Assembly: GCF_024362525.1 (NCBI RefSeq) | Contig: NZ_CP101458.1 | Coordinates: 2,480,001 to 2,544,000, forward strand | Source: Natrononativus amylolyticus | Lineage (GTDB): Archaea > Halobacteriota > Halobacteria > Halobacteriales > Natrialbaceae | Direction of reading: 5' to 3' | DNA length: 64,000 bases | Shown here: one piece after another, positions 17,472 to 26,304 of the stretch | Numbering within the stretch: the stretch's first letter is position 1 | Layout of the letters: every line of letters starts with the position of its first letter | Translations under genes and position numbers: made by a program | Notes under the pieces: model-generated | What the model was told of the DNA's origin: nothing | Database searches by the model: none | What the model saw: the letters and a program-made list of their open reading frames with translations, nothing else

Positions 17472-18692
17472 TTAGCTCGCCTCCTCGAGAGCCAACAGCC
17501 CCTCACCGTCCAGAACGTACAGTACGCCGTCGCCCACGATCGGCTGTGAGAAGTAGATCGACCCCTCGTAGGTAAAGCGGCGTTCGCCGGTTTCGGCGTC
17601 GATCGCGGCCAGTTCGCCGTACTGGTAACCGAGGTAGACGACGCCGTCGGCGACGACGGGGTCCGTGTCCGGACCGTAGTCGGCGGTCCACGCCCGATCG
17701 CCGCTCTCGAGGTCGATCGCGTGCAGCGAACCGTCGCCGTCGGTGACGAACACCGTTCCGTCGGCGACCGCGGCGCTGCCGTCGGTGGCGTTCCCGCCGT
17801 GGGTGTATTCCCACCGAACGCTGCCGTCGGTCGGCTCGAGCAGCGAGACACCGATCCGGTGGGGAACGACCAGCCCCTCGGCCGTCGCCGTGGGCGGGTG
17901 GAACTCGCGGTATCTCCGGTGGTCGCCCTCGACGAGTTCGGGCGCGACGCTCCAGCGGCGCTCGCCGGTCTCGGCGTCGATGGCGGCGACGTCTCCGGAG
18001 TACGCCGAGGCGTAGACCGTCCCGTCGCGGACCGCCGGTCGGTGTACGCCGCTCGAGAGAGCACTCCCGACCGTCCGCTCCCACCGGACGCGGCCGCTGC
18101 TCGCGTCGATGGCGACGACCCGATCCGTGTCGGGAACGGTCGCGTACACGGTTCCGTCCGCGGCGACTGGCGACGGCTCGCGCGCCGGCGAGCCCGACCA
18201 GTTTCCGGTGTCTTCGCCGGGCGCGTGCCAGCGTTCCGTGCCGACCGAGCGACCGAGCAGTTCGTAGCCGCCGCCGGCGCTCAGCCCATAGACACCCTCG
18301 TAACTGCTGACGGCGAGGGTGTCGCTGCGGTAGGCCGTCGCGTCGGCTCGAGCCGGGCTCGACCAGTACTGTCCCTCCCTCGTAAACCGGATCTCGCCAG
18401 TATCGCGGTCGAAGGCGACGAGGTCCTGTCGGCCGACGCCGTACAGCGTCTCGCCGACGAGTATCGGCGCCGTCAGGCCGTGCATGGGCGACTCCGTATC
18501 TCGCAGCCACGCGACCTCGACGCCGTCTTTCGGTCCCGAGGCGTCGGGGTTGTAGCCCGTTCCCGCGGGATCATAGCGCGTCATCGGCCAGTCGAACGGC
18601 GAGGACGACGAGCGGTCGGCGAGCACGCGGCCGCCGAGCGTGCCGACGAGGGAGACGCCCGCCCCCGCCAGAAGGTGTCGTCTGGAGAGCAT
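17472..18692 (-). CDS. Exported PQQ-like (YVTN/quinoprotein) beta-propeller protein
   Basis: This 406-residue protein begins with the Tat-type leader MLSRRHLLAGAGVSLVGTLG. The mature part has recurring blades of the form AIDAETGERRWSV, AIDLESGDRAWTADYG and AIDAETGERRFTYEG, the tryptophan-docking pattern of PQQ-dehydrogenase-like and BamB-like propellers. No cofactor-binding Cys pair is visible, so an enzyme function is not supported; binding or scaffolding outside the membrane is more likely. It is transcribed ahead of the membrane protein gene, two bases away. Confidence 0.82.
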   Translation of the reverse strand: MLSRRHLLAGAGVSLVGTLGGRVLADRSSSSPFDWPMTRYDPAGTGYNPDASGPKDGVEVAWLRDTESPMHGLTAPILVGETLYGVGRQDLVAFDRDTGEIRFTREGQYWSSPARADATAYRSDTLAVSSYEGVYGLSAGGGYELLGRSVGTERWHAPGEDTGNWSGSPAREPSPVAADGTVYATVPDTDRVVAIDASSGRVRWERTVGSALSSGVHRPAVRDGTVYASAYSGDVAAIDAETGERRWSVAPELVEGDHRRYREFHPPTATAEGLVVPHRIGVSLLEPTDGSVRWEYTHGGNATDGSAAVADGTVFVTDGDGSLHAIDLESGDRAWTADYGPDTDPVVADGVVYLGYQYGELAAIDAETGERRFTYEGSIYFSQPIVGDGVLYVLDGEGLLALEEAS

Positions 18693-18810
18693 TTGCCTGG
18701 AAGATCCGCCGCCGTGGTAAAATCTTTGTCATCTATCCGCTCGAGGGGCGAGGAGTCACCGATCGGGACACGCTTCCCCCTCGAGCCCGTCTCCGCCGCG
18801 GTAACGGGTT

Positions 18811-18824
18811 CGAAATCCTTTTAG
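18811..18824 (+). promoter_or_regulatory. BRE/TATA element of the S24e-S27ae unit
   Basis: CGAAATCCTTTTAG has the purine-rich BRE (CGAAA) followed by a TTTTA box, ending about 37 bases before the ATG at 18862. It implies a leader of about 10-15 bases, reasonable for a highly expressed ribosomal operon. Confidence 0.5.
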
Positions 18825-18861
18825 GCGCTACACGGGGATAGTAGAGTAACTGAGTGATATC

Positions 18862-19173
18862 ATGGACGTCGACATCATCTCCGAAGAGGAGAACCCCATG
18901 TTGCACCGGACGGACGTCACGTTCGAACTGACCCACGAGGAGGCCACCCCCTCCCGCCTGCAGGTTCGCGACAGCCTCGCCGCGAAGCTGAACAAGGACG
19001 CAGACGAGGTCGTCATCCGCAAGCTCGACACCAAGTTCGGGATGCGAAAGACCGTCGGCTACGCGAAGGTCTACGAGACGGCCGACCACGCCCGCGACGT
19101 CGAGCAGGACCACATGCTCGAGCGAAACAAGATCGTCTCGGACGACGCGGAGCCGGAAGCGGAGGAGGCCTGA
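18862..19173 (+). CDS. rps24e: 30S ribosomal protein S24e
   Basis: This 103-residue protein starts [19 protein letters not shown] and includes the family signature [19 protein letters not shown] near residues 55-73, with an acidic tail as usual in haloarchaea. It is an archaeal/eukaryotic-specific protein of the small ribosomal subunit. The next gene, S27ae, begins one base after its stop, an arrangement common in archaea. Confidence 0.97.
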   Translation: MDVDIISEEENPMLHRTDVTFELTHEEATPSRLQVRDSLAAKLNKDADEVVIRKLDTKFGMRKTVGYAKVYETADHARDVEQDHMLERNKIVSDDAEPEAEEA

Positions 19174-19174
19174 G

Positions 19175-19309
19175 ATGGCACACTACGAGATCTACAACGA
19201 CGACGGCGAGGCAGAGCGCGAGAACTGCCCGCGCTGTGGCGATTCGTTCCTCGCGGACCACGGTGACCGACAGCACTGTGGGAAGTGTGGGTACACCGAG
19301 TGGGAGTAA
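19175..19309 (+). CDS. rps27ae: 30S ribosomal protein S27ae
   Basis: This 44-residue protein is easily missed because of its size. It starts [20 protein letters not shown] and carries a four-cysteine zinc ribbon: CPRCG near residues 18-22 and [10 protein letters not shown] near 34-43. It is the archaeal counterpart of the C-terminal part of eukaryotic S27a. The start follows the S24e stop (TGAG then ATG). An unusual hairpin-rich spacer follows its stop. Confidence 0.96.
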   Translation: MAHYEIYNDDGEAERENCPRCGDSFLADHGDRQHCGKCGYTEWE

Positions 19310-19312
19310 AGC

Positions 19313-19571
19313 GATGTGCCGAGCACGAGCGAGGCACATCGGGATGACGAACGGCGACGAACGGAGCCGTGAGTAGCGAGACAACGAGCGAAGCGAAATG
19401 TCTCGGGAATGCGAATTACGCGGGACCTGCGGTCCCGCGAACCACGCGAACGGACGGCTCGCGTCCGTGAGCAGACGGGCGCTCCGCGCCCGTGAGCAGC
19501 GATGTGCCGACCGCAGGCGGGGCGCATCGAAGTTGCGAACGGGGAACGAAGTGACCCGTGAGCAGCGAACA
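19313..19571. repeat. Array of about eight short hairpins with a shared GTGAGCAG tail
   Basis: The spacer between S27ae and Kae1-Bud32 (19310-19645) has no gene but is packed with stem-loops. The arms are 19313-19320/19333-19340 (GATGTGCC/GGCACATC), 19351-19355/19366-19370, 19378-19383/19399-19404 (GAGACA/TGTCTC) and 19419-19427/19431-19439 (9 perfect pairs, triloop). They continue at 19450-19456/19462-19468, 19475-19482/19486-19493 (8 pairs), 19501-19508/19521-19528 (a near copy of the first) and 19539-19543/19555-19559. Four of them have ACGG...CCGT arms followed by GAGTAG or GAGCAG, so a unit has been duplicated and its arms have co-varied. The remainder, 19572-19645, holds only the Kae1 leader. 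Confidence 0.8.
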
Positions 19572-19645
19572 CTAGCTTACTGTCGTTTGCAACCTCGAGA
19601 GACGGCTCCACACCCGTCAGACACGGTGAGTACCAGGAGGCTACC

Positions 19646-21322
19646 GTGACCGCCACTCGCATTCTCGGCCTCGAGGGCACCGCCTGGGCCGCCAGCGCGG
19701 CGGTGTACGATACCGGCACGGAGGACGTGTTCATCGAGAGCGACGCCTACCAGCCGGAGAGCGGCGGCATCCACCCTCGAGAGGCCGCCGAACACATGCA
19801 CGCGGCGATCCCCCGGGTCGTCGAGACCGCACTCGAGCGCGCCCGCGAAACGCACGACGGGGCCGCGAGCGAGCCACCGGTGGATGCAGTGGCCTTCTCC
19901 CGCGGCCCCGGCCTCGGCCCCTGCCTGCGGATCGTCGCCACCGCGGCCCGCGCGCTGGCTCAGACCCTCGAGGTGCCCCTCGTCGGGGTGAACCACATGG
20001 TCGCCCACCTCGAGATCGGCCGCCACACCTCGGGGTTCGAGTCGCCGGTCTGTCTGAACGCCAGCGGCGCGAACGCCCACCTGCTGGGCTACCGTAACGG
20101 TCGCTATCAGGTCCTGGGGGAGACGATGGACACCGGCGTCGGGAACGCTATCGACAAGTTCACCCGCCACGTCGGCTGGTCGCACCCGGGCGGGCCGAAG
20201 GTCGAGGAGGCCGCCGAGAGCGGCGAGTACGTCGACCTTCCCTACGTCGTCAAGGGGATGGACTTCTCCTTTTCGGGGATCATGAGCGCCGCGAAGGCGG
20301 CATACGATGACGGCGTGCCCGTCGAGGACGTCTGTTACTCCCTCCAGGAGAACGTCTTCGCGATGCTCACAGAGGTGTCCGAACGGGCGCTGTCGCTGAC
20401 CGGCAGCGACGAACTCGTCCTCGGCGGCGGCGTCGGCCAGAACGCCCGCCTCCGGGAGATGCTCGCGGAGATGTGTGAGCAACGCGGCGCCAGCTTCCAC
20501 GCGCCCGAACCCCGCTTCCTCCGGGATAACGCCGGCATGATCGCCGTCCTCGGTGCAATGATGTACGAGGCGGGCGACACCCTCGCCCTCGAGGAGTCCC
20601 GCGTCGATCCGAACTTCCGGCCCGACCAGGTTCCGGTGACCTGGCGCGACGGCGAGGACGTCTCGGTGCGCCGGGAGGGCGACGAGCGCGAGGTTCGGGG
20701 CGCCGAGGCGACGGTGACCCTCGAGCCCGCCGCCGGCCGCGTCGTCAAGCGTCGCGTTCCCAAGTCCTACCGCCACCCCGAACTCGACGCGCGACTCCGG
20801 CGCGAGCGGACGACCCTCGAGGCCCGGCTGACGAGTCTGGCCCGCCGCGAGGGCGTGCCGACGCCGCTCGTCTACGACGTCGACACGCGCAAGGCGACCC
20901 TCGAGTTCGAGTACGTCGGCCGCAGCGACCTCCAGAGCGGCCTTTCGGTCGACCGCGTGCGCGACGTGGGGCGCCACCTCGCGCGCCTCCACCGGGCGGG
21001 GTTCGTCCACGGCGACCCGACGACGCGAAACGTGCGGGTCGGACGATACGACGCGCCCTCGAGCGAACGAAAGGCCGACGGCAGCGAGTGGCGCGCGGAG
21101 AGGACGTCCCTCATCGACTTCGGCCTCGGCTACCACACCGACCACGTCGAGGACTACGCGATGGACCTCCACGTCTTCGACCAGAGCCTCGTCGGCACCG
21201 CCGACGACCCGGAGCCGCTGCGCGAGGCGGTTCTCGAGGGGTACCGCGAGATCGGCGACGAGCGGGTGCTCGAGCGCCTGCGCGACGTCGAGGGGCGAGG
21301 CCGGTACGGCGGCGGCGAGTGA
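19646..21322 (+). CDS. Bifunctional tRNA threonylcarbamoyladenosine protein Kae1-Bud32
   Basis: This 558-residue fusion joins Kae1 (about residues 1-325) to the Bud32 kinase (about 345-558). Kae1 has the iron-binding HxxxH in NHMVAHLE and the ASKHA glycine motif LVLGGGVGQN. Bud32 has HGDPTTRN as catalytic loop and LIDFGLGY as the DFG-like motif. Together they are core subunits of the KEOPS complex that installs t6A at position 37 of ANN-decoding tRNAs. The start is GTG at 19646, giving MTATRILGLEGTAWAASAA; an upstream AGGAGG-like stretch (CAGGAGGC, 19634-19641) is a good ribosome binding site. Confidence 0.95.
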   Translation: MTATRILGLEGTAWAASAAVYDTGTEDVFIESDAYQPESGGIHPREAAEHMHAAIPRVVETALERARETHDGAASEPPVDAVAFSRGPGLGPCLRIVATAARALAQTLEVPLVGVNHMVAHLEIGRHTSGFESPVCLNASGANAHLLGYRNGRYQVLGETMDTGVGNAIDKFTRHVGWSHPGGPKVEEAAESGEYVDLPYVVKGMDFSFSGIMSAAKAAYDDGVPVEDVCYSLQENVFAMLTEVSERALSLTGSDELVLGGGVGQNARLREMLAEMCEQRGASFHAPEPRFLRDNAGMIAVLGAMMYEAGDTLALEESRVDPNFRPDQVPVTWRDGEDVSVRREGDEREVRGAEATVTLEPAAGRVVKRRVPKSYRHPELDARLRRERTTLEARLTSLARREGVPTPLVYDVDTRKATLEFEYVGRSDLQSGLSVDRVRDVGRHLARLHRAGFVHGDPTTRNVRVGRYDAPSSERKADGSEWRAERTSLIDFGLGYHTDHVEDYAMDLHVFDQSLVGTADDPEPLREAVLEGYREIGDERVLERLRDVEGRGRYGGGE

Positions 21323-21388
21323 GCCCTCGAAAACCGCGAGGGACCGCCGAACCGGGGCGTTTACGTGGATCTGACCGAACCTCGAGCC

Positions 21389-22009
21389 ATGCAGCCAATC
21401 CTGCTGACCGGCTACGAGCCGTTCGGCGAGTTCGAGACCAACCCCGCACGTCGGCTGGCAACGACCCTCGACGGCGAGGAGGTTTCGGGGACGCCGATCG
21501 TCGGCCGAGAGCTTCCCGTGTCGTTCGATCGAGCGCTACCGGCCCTTCGGGAGCGGATCGACGAGCACGACCCCGCGCTCGTCGTCTCCGTCGGCCTCGC
21601 GGGCGGCCGGAACGCGCTCTCGATAGAGCGGATCGGGATCAACCTCCGAGAAACGGGCGAGACGCCGGACAACGACGGCCGGGAGGTGGTCGACGAGCCG
21701 GTCGCTTCGGAGGGGCCGGACGCTTACTTCTCGACTCTGCCTGTGCGCGAGATGCAGTCGGCGATGTGCGAGGCGGGGGTGCCGACGACGCTCTCGACCG
21801 CCGCCGGCACCCACCTCTGTAACGATATCCTGTACGCGACGCGCCACCTCGCCGAAACCGAGGACCGCGGATTTCGGTCGGGGTTCGTCCACGTCCCGTT
21901 CAGCCACGAGGGGGCCGCCGCTCGCGGGGAGGGCGAGCCGAGTATGAGCCTCGAGACGATGGCCCGCGGGCTCCGGGTGGGCCTGGAGACGGCGCTCGAG
22001 ACGGCGTAG
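21389..22009 (+). CDS. pcp: Pyroglutamyl-peptidase I (cysteine peptidase C15)
   Basis: From the ATG at 21389 the product has 206 residues and starts MQPILLTGYEPFGEFETNPA. The catalytic set of family C15 is visible: Glu in GGRNALSIERIGINL, Cys in AAGTHLCNDILYA and His in SGFVHVPFSHEG. The enzyme removes N-terminal pyroglutamate from peptides in the cytoplasm. A GTG at 21365 would add eight residues without similarity, so the later ATG is preferred. The length agrees with bacterial Pcp (about 215). Confidence 0.92.
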   Translation: MQPILLTGYEPFGEFETNPARRLATTLDGEEVSGTPIVGRELPVSFDRALPALRERIDEHDPALVVSVGLAGGRNALSIERIGINLRETGETPDNDGREVVDEPVASEGPDAYFSTLPVREMQSAMCEAGVPTTLSTAAGTHLCNDILYATRHLAETEDRGFRSGFVHVPFSHEGAAARGEGEPSMSLETMARGLRVGLETALETA

Positions 22010-22044
22010 CAGGACTTTTCGCACTCGAGGCCCTCTCTCCGCCG

Positions 22045-23241
22045 ATGGCCGCTCGCCAGTGTTACGCCTGCGACCGCTCGTACGACGAGCACAGAGCCCG
22101 CTGTGACAGCGGCGAACCGCTCTGGGTTCCGCTGCAAACGACCGCGACGTGGCCCGGTTCCGACGAGCAAACGAGACGCGGTCGAGATCCAGCCTCGAGC
22201 GGCATCTGGCGCTACGAGCCGCTCCTCCCGGCCTCACGGCCGCCAGCTGGCGCCGACCTGGCACCGGGGGCGACGCCGTTGCTCCGCGCGGCGGGCCTCG
22301 AGCCGTACGCGGGTGCCCGCCTCTGGCTCAAGGACGAGGGGCGAAACCCGACGGGCTCGTTCAAGGACCGCGGCAGCGCCGTCGGCGTCGCCGAGGCGCT
22401 CGAGGCCGGCGCCGACCGCGTCGGCACCGTCTCCCACGGCAACATGGCGCTTTCCACCGCCGCCCACGCCGCGACGGCGGGTCTCGAGTGCGTCGTGCTC
22501 GTCCCCGACGACATCGCCGACGCCCGGCTGCGAGCGATCGGGCGGTTCGATCCGCAGATCGTGCGGGTGCAGGGTGACTACGGCCGCCTCTACCACGACG
22601 CGCTCGCGCTGGGTGCTGAACACGGGATCAGGTTCCTCAACTCCGATGTCCCGCTGCGGGTGGCCGGTCAGAAGACCCTCGCCTACGAACTGGTCGATAG
22701 CTCCCCGGATCTCGACGCGGTCGTCCTCCCGGTCAGCAGCGGCGGCAACGCGAGCGCGGTGTGGAAGGGGCTGCTCGAGGCGCGTGCGAGCGGCCGGATC
22801 GACGCGCTCCCCCGACTGTACCTCACCCAGGCGGCGGCCTGCGATCCGATCGCGGCGGCGTTCCGGGCGAGGGCGGATCGGGTCGAACCCGCGACGGACG
22901 TCGCCGAGACGGTCGCCTACTCGATCGCCAACGCCGACCCGCCGAGCGGCACTCGTGCGCTGGCGGCCGTCCGCGACACCGGCGGCGCGATCGTGTCGGT
23001 CGGCGAGAGCGCGATCCTCGAGGCGCAGGATCGGCTCGCCCGGACCGCCGGCGTGCGGGCCGAACCGGCCTCCGCGACGACGCTCGCCGGCCTTCGGCAG
23101 CTGACCGCCGAGGGCGAGATCGGAGCCGACGAGCGAGTCGCCTGCGTGCTCACCGGTCGCGGCTACGGCGACGGCGGCGGCGTGCCGGTGACCGAGCGCG
23201 TCGAACGAACGGATCTCGAGGCGGCGATCGCACTCGAGTGA
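22045..23241 (+). CDS. Threonine synthase-like PLP-dependent enzyme
   Basis: This 398-residue protein has an N-terminal Cys motif (CYACDRSY...RCDSG) as in archaeal threonine synthases, then the PLP lysine in NPTGSFKDRGSAVG near residue 110. A phosphate loop PVSSGGNASAVWKG follows near 233. The fold is type II PLP. Threonine synthase converts O-phosphohomoserine to threonine; haloarchaea often carry several paralogues and some may be cysteate or other synthases. There is no hom or thrB nearby. The gene follows pcp by 35 bases on the same strand. Confidence 0.85.
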   Translation: MAARQCYACDRSYDEHRARCDSGEPLWVPLQTTATWPGSDEQTRRGRDPASSGIWRYEPLLPASRPPAGADLAPGATPLLRAAGLEPYAGARLWLKDEGRNPTGSFKDRGSAVGVAEALEAGADRVGTVSHGNMALSTAAHAATAGLECVVLVPDDIADARLRAIGRFDPQIVRVQGDYGRLYHDALALGAEHGIRFLNSDVPLRVAGQKTLAYELVDSSPDLDAVVLPVSSGGNASAVWKGLLEARASGRIDALPRLYLTQAAACDPIAAAFRARADRVEPATDVAETVAYSIANADPPSGTRALAAVRDTGGAIVSVGESAILEAQDRLARTAGVRAEPASATTLAGLRQLTAEGEIGADERVACVLTGRGYGDGGGVPVTERVERTDLEAAIALE

Positions 23242-23343
23242 GCGACCGTCGGTCGCCCGCGGCCCCGCGGAGGACGGTTTCGGCCGCCGGAGCGAGCACG
23301 CGAGCACACAATACTCTTATCAGGTGACGTTGTAGACCCGCCC

Positions 23344-23631
23344 ATGGCAGACAAGCCGAGTTCCGGTGAGATCTTCGGAGTACCGTACAATTTCGAGCGA
23401 CCGAGCATGGGGCGAATGCTCTCGTCGTACTGGAAACCCGGCGAAGGGATGCTGGTCGAGAAGCCGTTCGGCGTCGGCTACACGCTGAACATGGCCAACT
23501 GGCGCTCGTGGGTCGTCGTGCTCGTCGCCGGCGTCCTGCTCTGGCAGCAAGAACAGAGCAAGAACGCCGCCGCGGCCGCCGAGGAGGAGGCCGAGGAGCC
23601 GGTCGAGGTCATCGTCGACGACGACGAGTAA
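23344..23631 (+). CDS. Small membrane-anchored DUF5808-like protein
   Basis: This 95-residue protein starts MADKPSSGEIFGVPYNFERP, has KPFGVGYTLNMANWRS near residues 40-55 and one hydrophobic segment (WVVVLVAGVLLW), then an Ala/Glu-rich acidic tail. The GxPYxFxRP and FGxGYTLN motifs are those of DUF5808 proteins, of unknown function. A TATA-like CTCTTATC lies about 30 bases upstream, so it is separately transcribed. Confidence 0.65.
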   Translation: MADKPSSGEIFGVPYNFERPSMGRMLSSYWKPGEGMLVEKPFGVGYTLNMANWRSWVVVLVAGVLLWQQEQSKNAAAAAEEEAEEPVEVIVDDDE

Positions 23632-23664
23632 CGGCGGTCCGTCGCGTTTCGACTTCTGCGGGCG

Positions 23665-24753
23665 TTACCTGGTGTCCTCGAGCGAGACGCAGCCGCCGGC
23701 GTCGGCCGAGCGGTAGATCGCGTCGATCACCCGCTGGACGACGAGCGCGTGTTCCGCGGAGTTCAGTTCGGGCGGCTCGCCCCGAACGACTGCCTCGGCG
23801 AAGCGTTCGTCGCTACCGAGCCAGCCGGTGTGCTCGAGCGATCCTTCGGTGAGCGTCGAGTCGATCAGGTGGTCGGTGCCCTGTTTGCCGGCGCCGTACA
23901 GCGTCAGCTCCTCGCCGCCCATCTCGAGGCTCGCGCCGGCCTCGGTGCCGCGGGCGACGAACTCGCTCGTGTCGGCCTGATTGGCCGCCCAGGTGACCTC
24001 GAGGCTGATCGTCCGGTCGTCGGCACACCGGATCATCGCCGTCGCCGAGTCCTCGACGTCGAAGACGGCTTCCTCGGTCTCGTCGTACCAGTCGCCCGGA
24101 TCGACGTAGTCCTCGCGGTGGCCGAACTCGGTGCGGGTCACCCCGAAGACCTCCTCGACTCGCGGGAACTCCATCAGGTAGAGCGCGAGGTCGATCGCGT
24201 GGACGCCGACGTCGATCACCGCGCCGCCGCCGGCGAGTTCCTCGCTGGTGAACCACGAGCCGACGCCGGGGATGCCCCGCCGGCGGACGTAGTTCGCGTC
24301 GACGTGAGTGATCTCGCCGAAGTGGCCCTCCGTCTGGTACTCTTTGAACACCGCGACGGGGGTCGTCACGCGGTTGTGGAAGTTGACCATGCAGAAGCCG
24401 TCGGCCTCGCGGGCCGCCGCGGCGATCCGTTCTGCGCTCTCGAGGTCGTTCGCCAGCGGCTTCTCGCAGAACACGTCGTGGCCGGACTCGAGCGCCGCGA
24501 CGACGCTGTCCTCGTGGAAGGCGTTCGGCGTCGAGACCGCGACGGCGTCGAGGTCCTCCTCGTGGTACATCGTCCCCGCGTCGGCGTACGTTCGCGCCCC
24601 GTAGGCGTCGGTGAACGAATCGCGGGCTTCCTCGGCGACGTCGGTGCCGGCGACGACTTCGTGGCCGAGTTCCTCGAAGTTCGTCGCGTGCGTCTGGCCC
24701 ATAAATCCGAGTCCGACGACGCCGAGTCGGACCGGGTCGGGGATAGTACTCAT
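23665..24753 (-). CDS. Gfo/Idh/MocA-family oxidoreductase
   Basis: From the ATG at 24753 this has 362 residues. The N-terminal Rossmann domain has GVVGLGFMGQTHATNF near residues 10-25 and the family motif CEKPLANDL near 95-103. The C-terminal domain includes GGGAVIDVGVHAIDLALYL with the conserved His. Members oxidise or epimerise sugars and inositols using NAD(P). The substrate cannot be assigned; the neighbouring ITPase and DUF5808 genes give no clue. It is divergent from the ITPase gene. Confidence 0.9.
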   Translation of the reverse strand: MSTIPDPVRLGVVGLGFMGQTHATNFEELGHEVVAGTDVAEEARDSFTDAYGARTYADAGTMYHEEDLDAVAVSTPNAFHEDSVVAALESGHDVFCEKPLANDLESAERIAAAAREADGFCMVNFHNRVTTPVAVFKEYQTEGHFGEITHVDANYVRRRGIPGVGSWFTSEELAGGGAVIDVGVHAIDLALYLMEFPRVEEVFGVTRTEFGHREDYVDPGDWYDETEEAVFDVEDSATAMIRCADDRTISLEVTWAANQADTSEFVARGTEAGASLEMGGEELTLYGAGKQGTDHLIDSTLTEGSLEHTGWLGSDERFAEAVVRGEPPELNSAEHALVVQRVIDAIYRSADAGGCVSLEDTR

Positions 24754-24867
24754 ACGCGAGTACCCTATGCCGGCCACCAAAGGTGTGGTCATTGCGGCGA
24801 ACCCTCGCCCGCCGACCGGCGAGGAGAAACCGACGGGGATTAGCCCCCTCGACGCCGGCCCTCGAGT

Positions 24868-25419
24868 ATGGCTATCCAGTTCGTGACGGGTAACGAGGGG
24901 AAGGTCGACGAGGCCCGGACGTACCTCGAGGGGCTCGAGCGCGTCGAGCAGGTCGCGTTCGACTACACCGAGATCCAGTCCGCCGACCTCGCCGAGATCG
25001 CCGCCACCGGCGCGCGCGAGGCGTTCGCGGAACTCGGCGCGGACGACGGCGTGCTGGTCGACGACACGGGGCTGTTCGTCGAGGCGCTGGGCGGGTTTCC
25101 CGGTCCCTACTCGGCGTACGTCGAGGACACCGTCGGCGTCGAACGCCTGTGGCGGCTGGCGGAGACGGAGGCGAACCGCCGGGCGCACTTCAGGACCGTC
25201 GTCGCCTACTGCGACGCCGACGGCGTCGAGACGTTCGCCGGCTCGGTCGGCGGAACCCTCGTCGCCCCGCGCGGCGAGGGCGGCTTCGGCTACGATCCGA
25301 TCTTCGAGTACAACGGGCGGACGCTGGCGGAGATGGGGACGGAAGAGAAGAACGCCATCTCCCACCGCGGGCGGGCGCTCGCGGCGTTCGCGGAGTGGTA
25401 CGCGACTCGAGACGACTGA
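24868..25419 (+). CDS. XTP/dITP diphosphatase (Ham1/RdgB family)
   Basis: This 183-residue protein begins MAIQFVTGNEGKVDEARTYL, with the TGN...K substrate-binding motif. It continues with VDDTGLFVEALGGFPGPYSA near residues 68-87, GFGYDPIFE near 137 and SHRGRALAAF near 168, all diagnostic for the family. It hydrolyses non-canonical purine triphosphates (ITP, XTP) to monophosphates, keeping them out of nucleic acids. The length is standard. Confidence 0.95.
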   Translation: MAIQFVTGNEGKVDEARTYLEGLERVEQVAFDYTEIQSADLAEIAATGAREAFAELGADDGVLVDDTGLFVEALGGFPGPYSAYVEDTVGVERLWRLAETEANRRAHFRTVVAYCDADGVETFAGSVGGTLVAPRGEGGFGYDPIFEYNGRTLAEMGTEEKNAISHRGRALAAFAEWYATRDD

Positions 25420-25482
25420 GGCGACGTCGCGTCGCCACCCGTATCAGGATCACTTTTGGGCGGGACCGACGTACCGTCGCCC

Positions 25483-26289
25483 GTGACCGAAGACGCGAGC
25501 CCGCGGGCGCTGATCACCGGCGGCAGTCGCGGGATCGGGCGGGCGCTCGCGGCGGCGTTCGCCGCCGACGGCTACGACCTGGTTCTCGTCGCGAGAAACG
25601 AGGAGCGACTCGAGGCAGTCGCCCGAGAACTCGAGTGTGGCTACGGCGTCGACGTGACAACGGTTTCGGCGGACCTCACCGACCCCGACGCCCTCGAGGA
25701 GGTGTACGAGAGAGCGACCGCCGGGGGCGCCGTCGACGTGCTGGTGAACAACGCCGCCGTCGCCGTTTACGGCCCGGTCGCCGAGACGGACCTCGAGGCC
25801 GAACGCGACCAGGTCCGGTTGAACGTGGCTGCACCGGTCGAGTTGACCAAGCGGTTCCTGCCGGCGATGCTCGAGCGCGACTCCGGACACGTCGTCACCG
25901 TGGCCTCGACGGCCGGAATGCGACCGGGACCGTTTCTGGCGGGCTATCACGCGAGCAAGGCGTATCTCATCTCGTTCTCGGAGGGGCTCACCGAGGAGTT
26001 GCGGGGGACCGGCGTCGACGCGACGGTCGTCTGTCCGGGACCGGTTCTCACGGGGATTCACGAGCGGAGCGGGCGCGGGTCGCGCTGGCTCGAGCGCCGG
26101 TTCATGCGCTCGCCGGACGCGGTCGCGGCCGACAGCTACGAGGGGATACGGGCGGGAAAGGCGGTCGTCGTTCCCGGCCTCCGCTTTCGGCTGCTCCCCT
26201 GGGTGAGCCGGCTGTTGCCCCGACCGCTCTCGAGGCGGCTGGCCCGGCTGATCATCGACCGGGGCGATCCGCTCGAGAGCGACCGGTGA
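25483..26289 (+). CDS. SDR-family short-chain dehydrogenase
   Basis: From the GTG at 25483 this has 268 residues. TGGSRGIG lies at 12-19, VNNAAVAVYG follows near 87, and the catalytic Ser and YHASK are in the stretch STAGMRPGPFLAGYHASK. The C-terminal 30 residues (RLLPWVSRLLPRPLSRRLARL) form a basic amphipathic segment that may touch membrane, as in some YqjQ-like SDRs. The substrate is unknown. An upstream TTG at 25456 is possible but less likely. The spacing from the ITPase gene is about 60 bases. Confidence 0.85.
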   Translation: MTEDASPRALITGGSRGIGRALAAAFAADGYDLVLVARNEERLEAVARELECGYGVDVTTVSADLTDPDALEEVYERATAGGAVDVLVNNAAVAVYGPVAETDLEAERDQVRLNVAAPVELTKRFLPAMLERDSGHVVTVASTAGMRPGPFLAGYHASKAYLISFSEGLTEELRGTGVDATVVCPGPVLTGIHERSGRGSRWLERRFMRSPDAVAADSYEGIRAGKAVVVPGLRFRLLPWVSRLLPRPLSRRLARLIIDRGDPLESDR

Positions 26290-26304
26290 ACCGTCTTCGG
26301 TGGG

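Noticed and set aside
19310-19645. CRISPR array
   Set aside because: The units are self-complementary hairpins of varying sequence and spacing, not identical repeats with unique spacers, and no cas genes are near.
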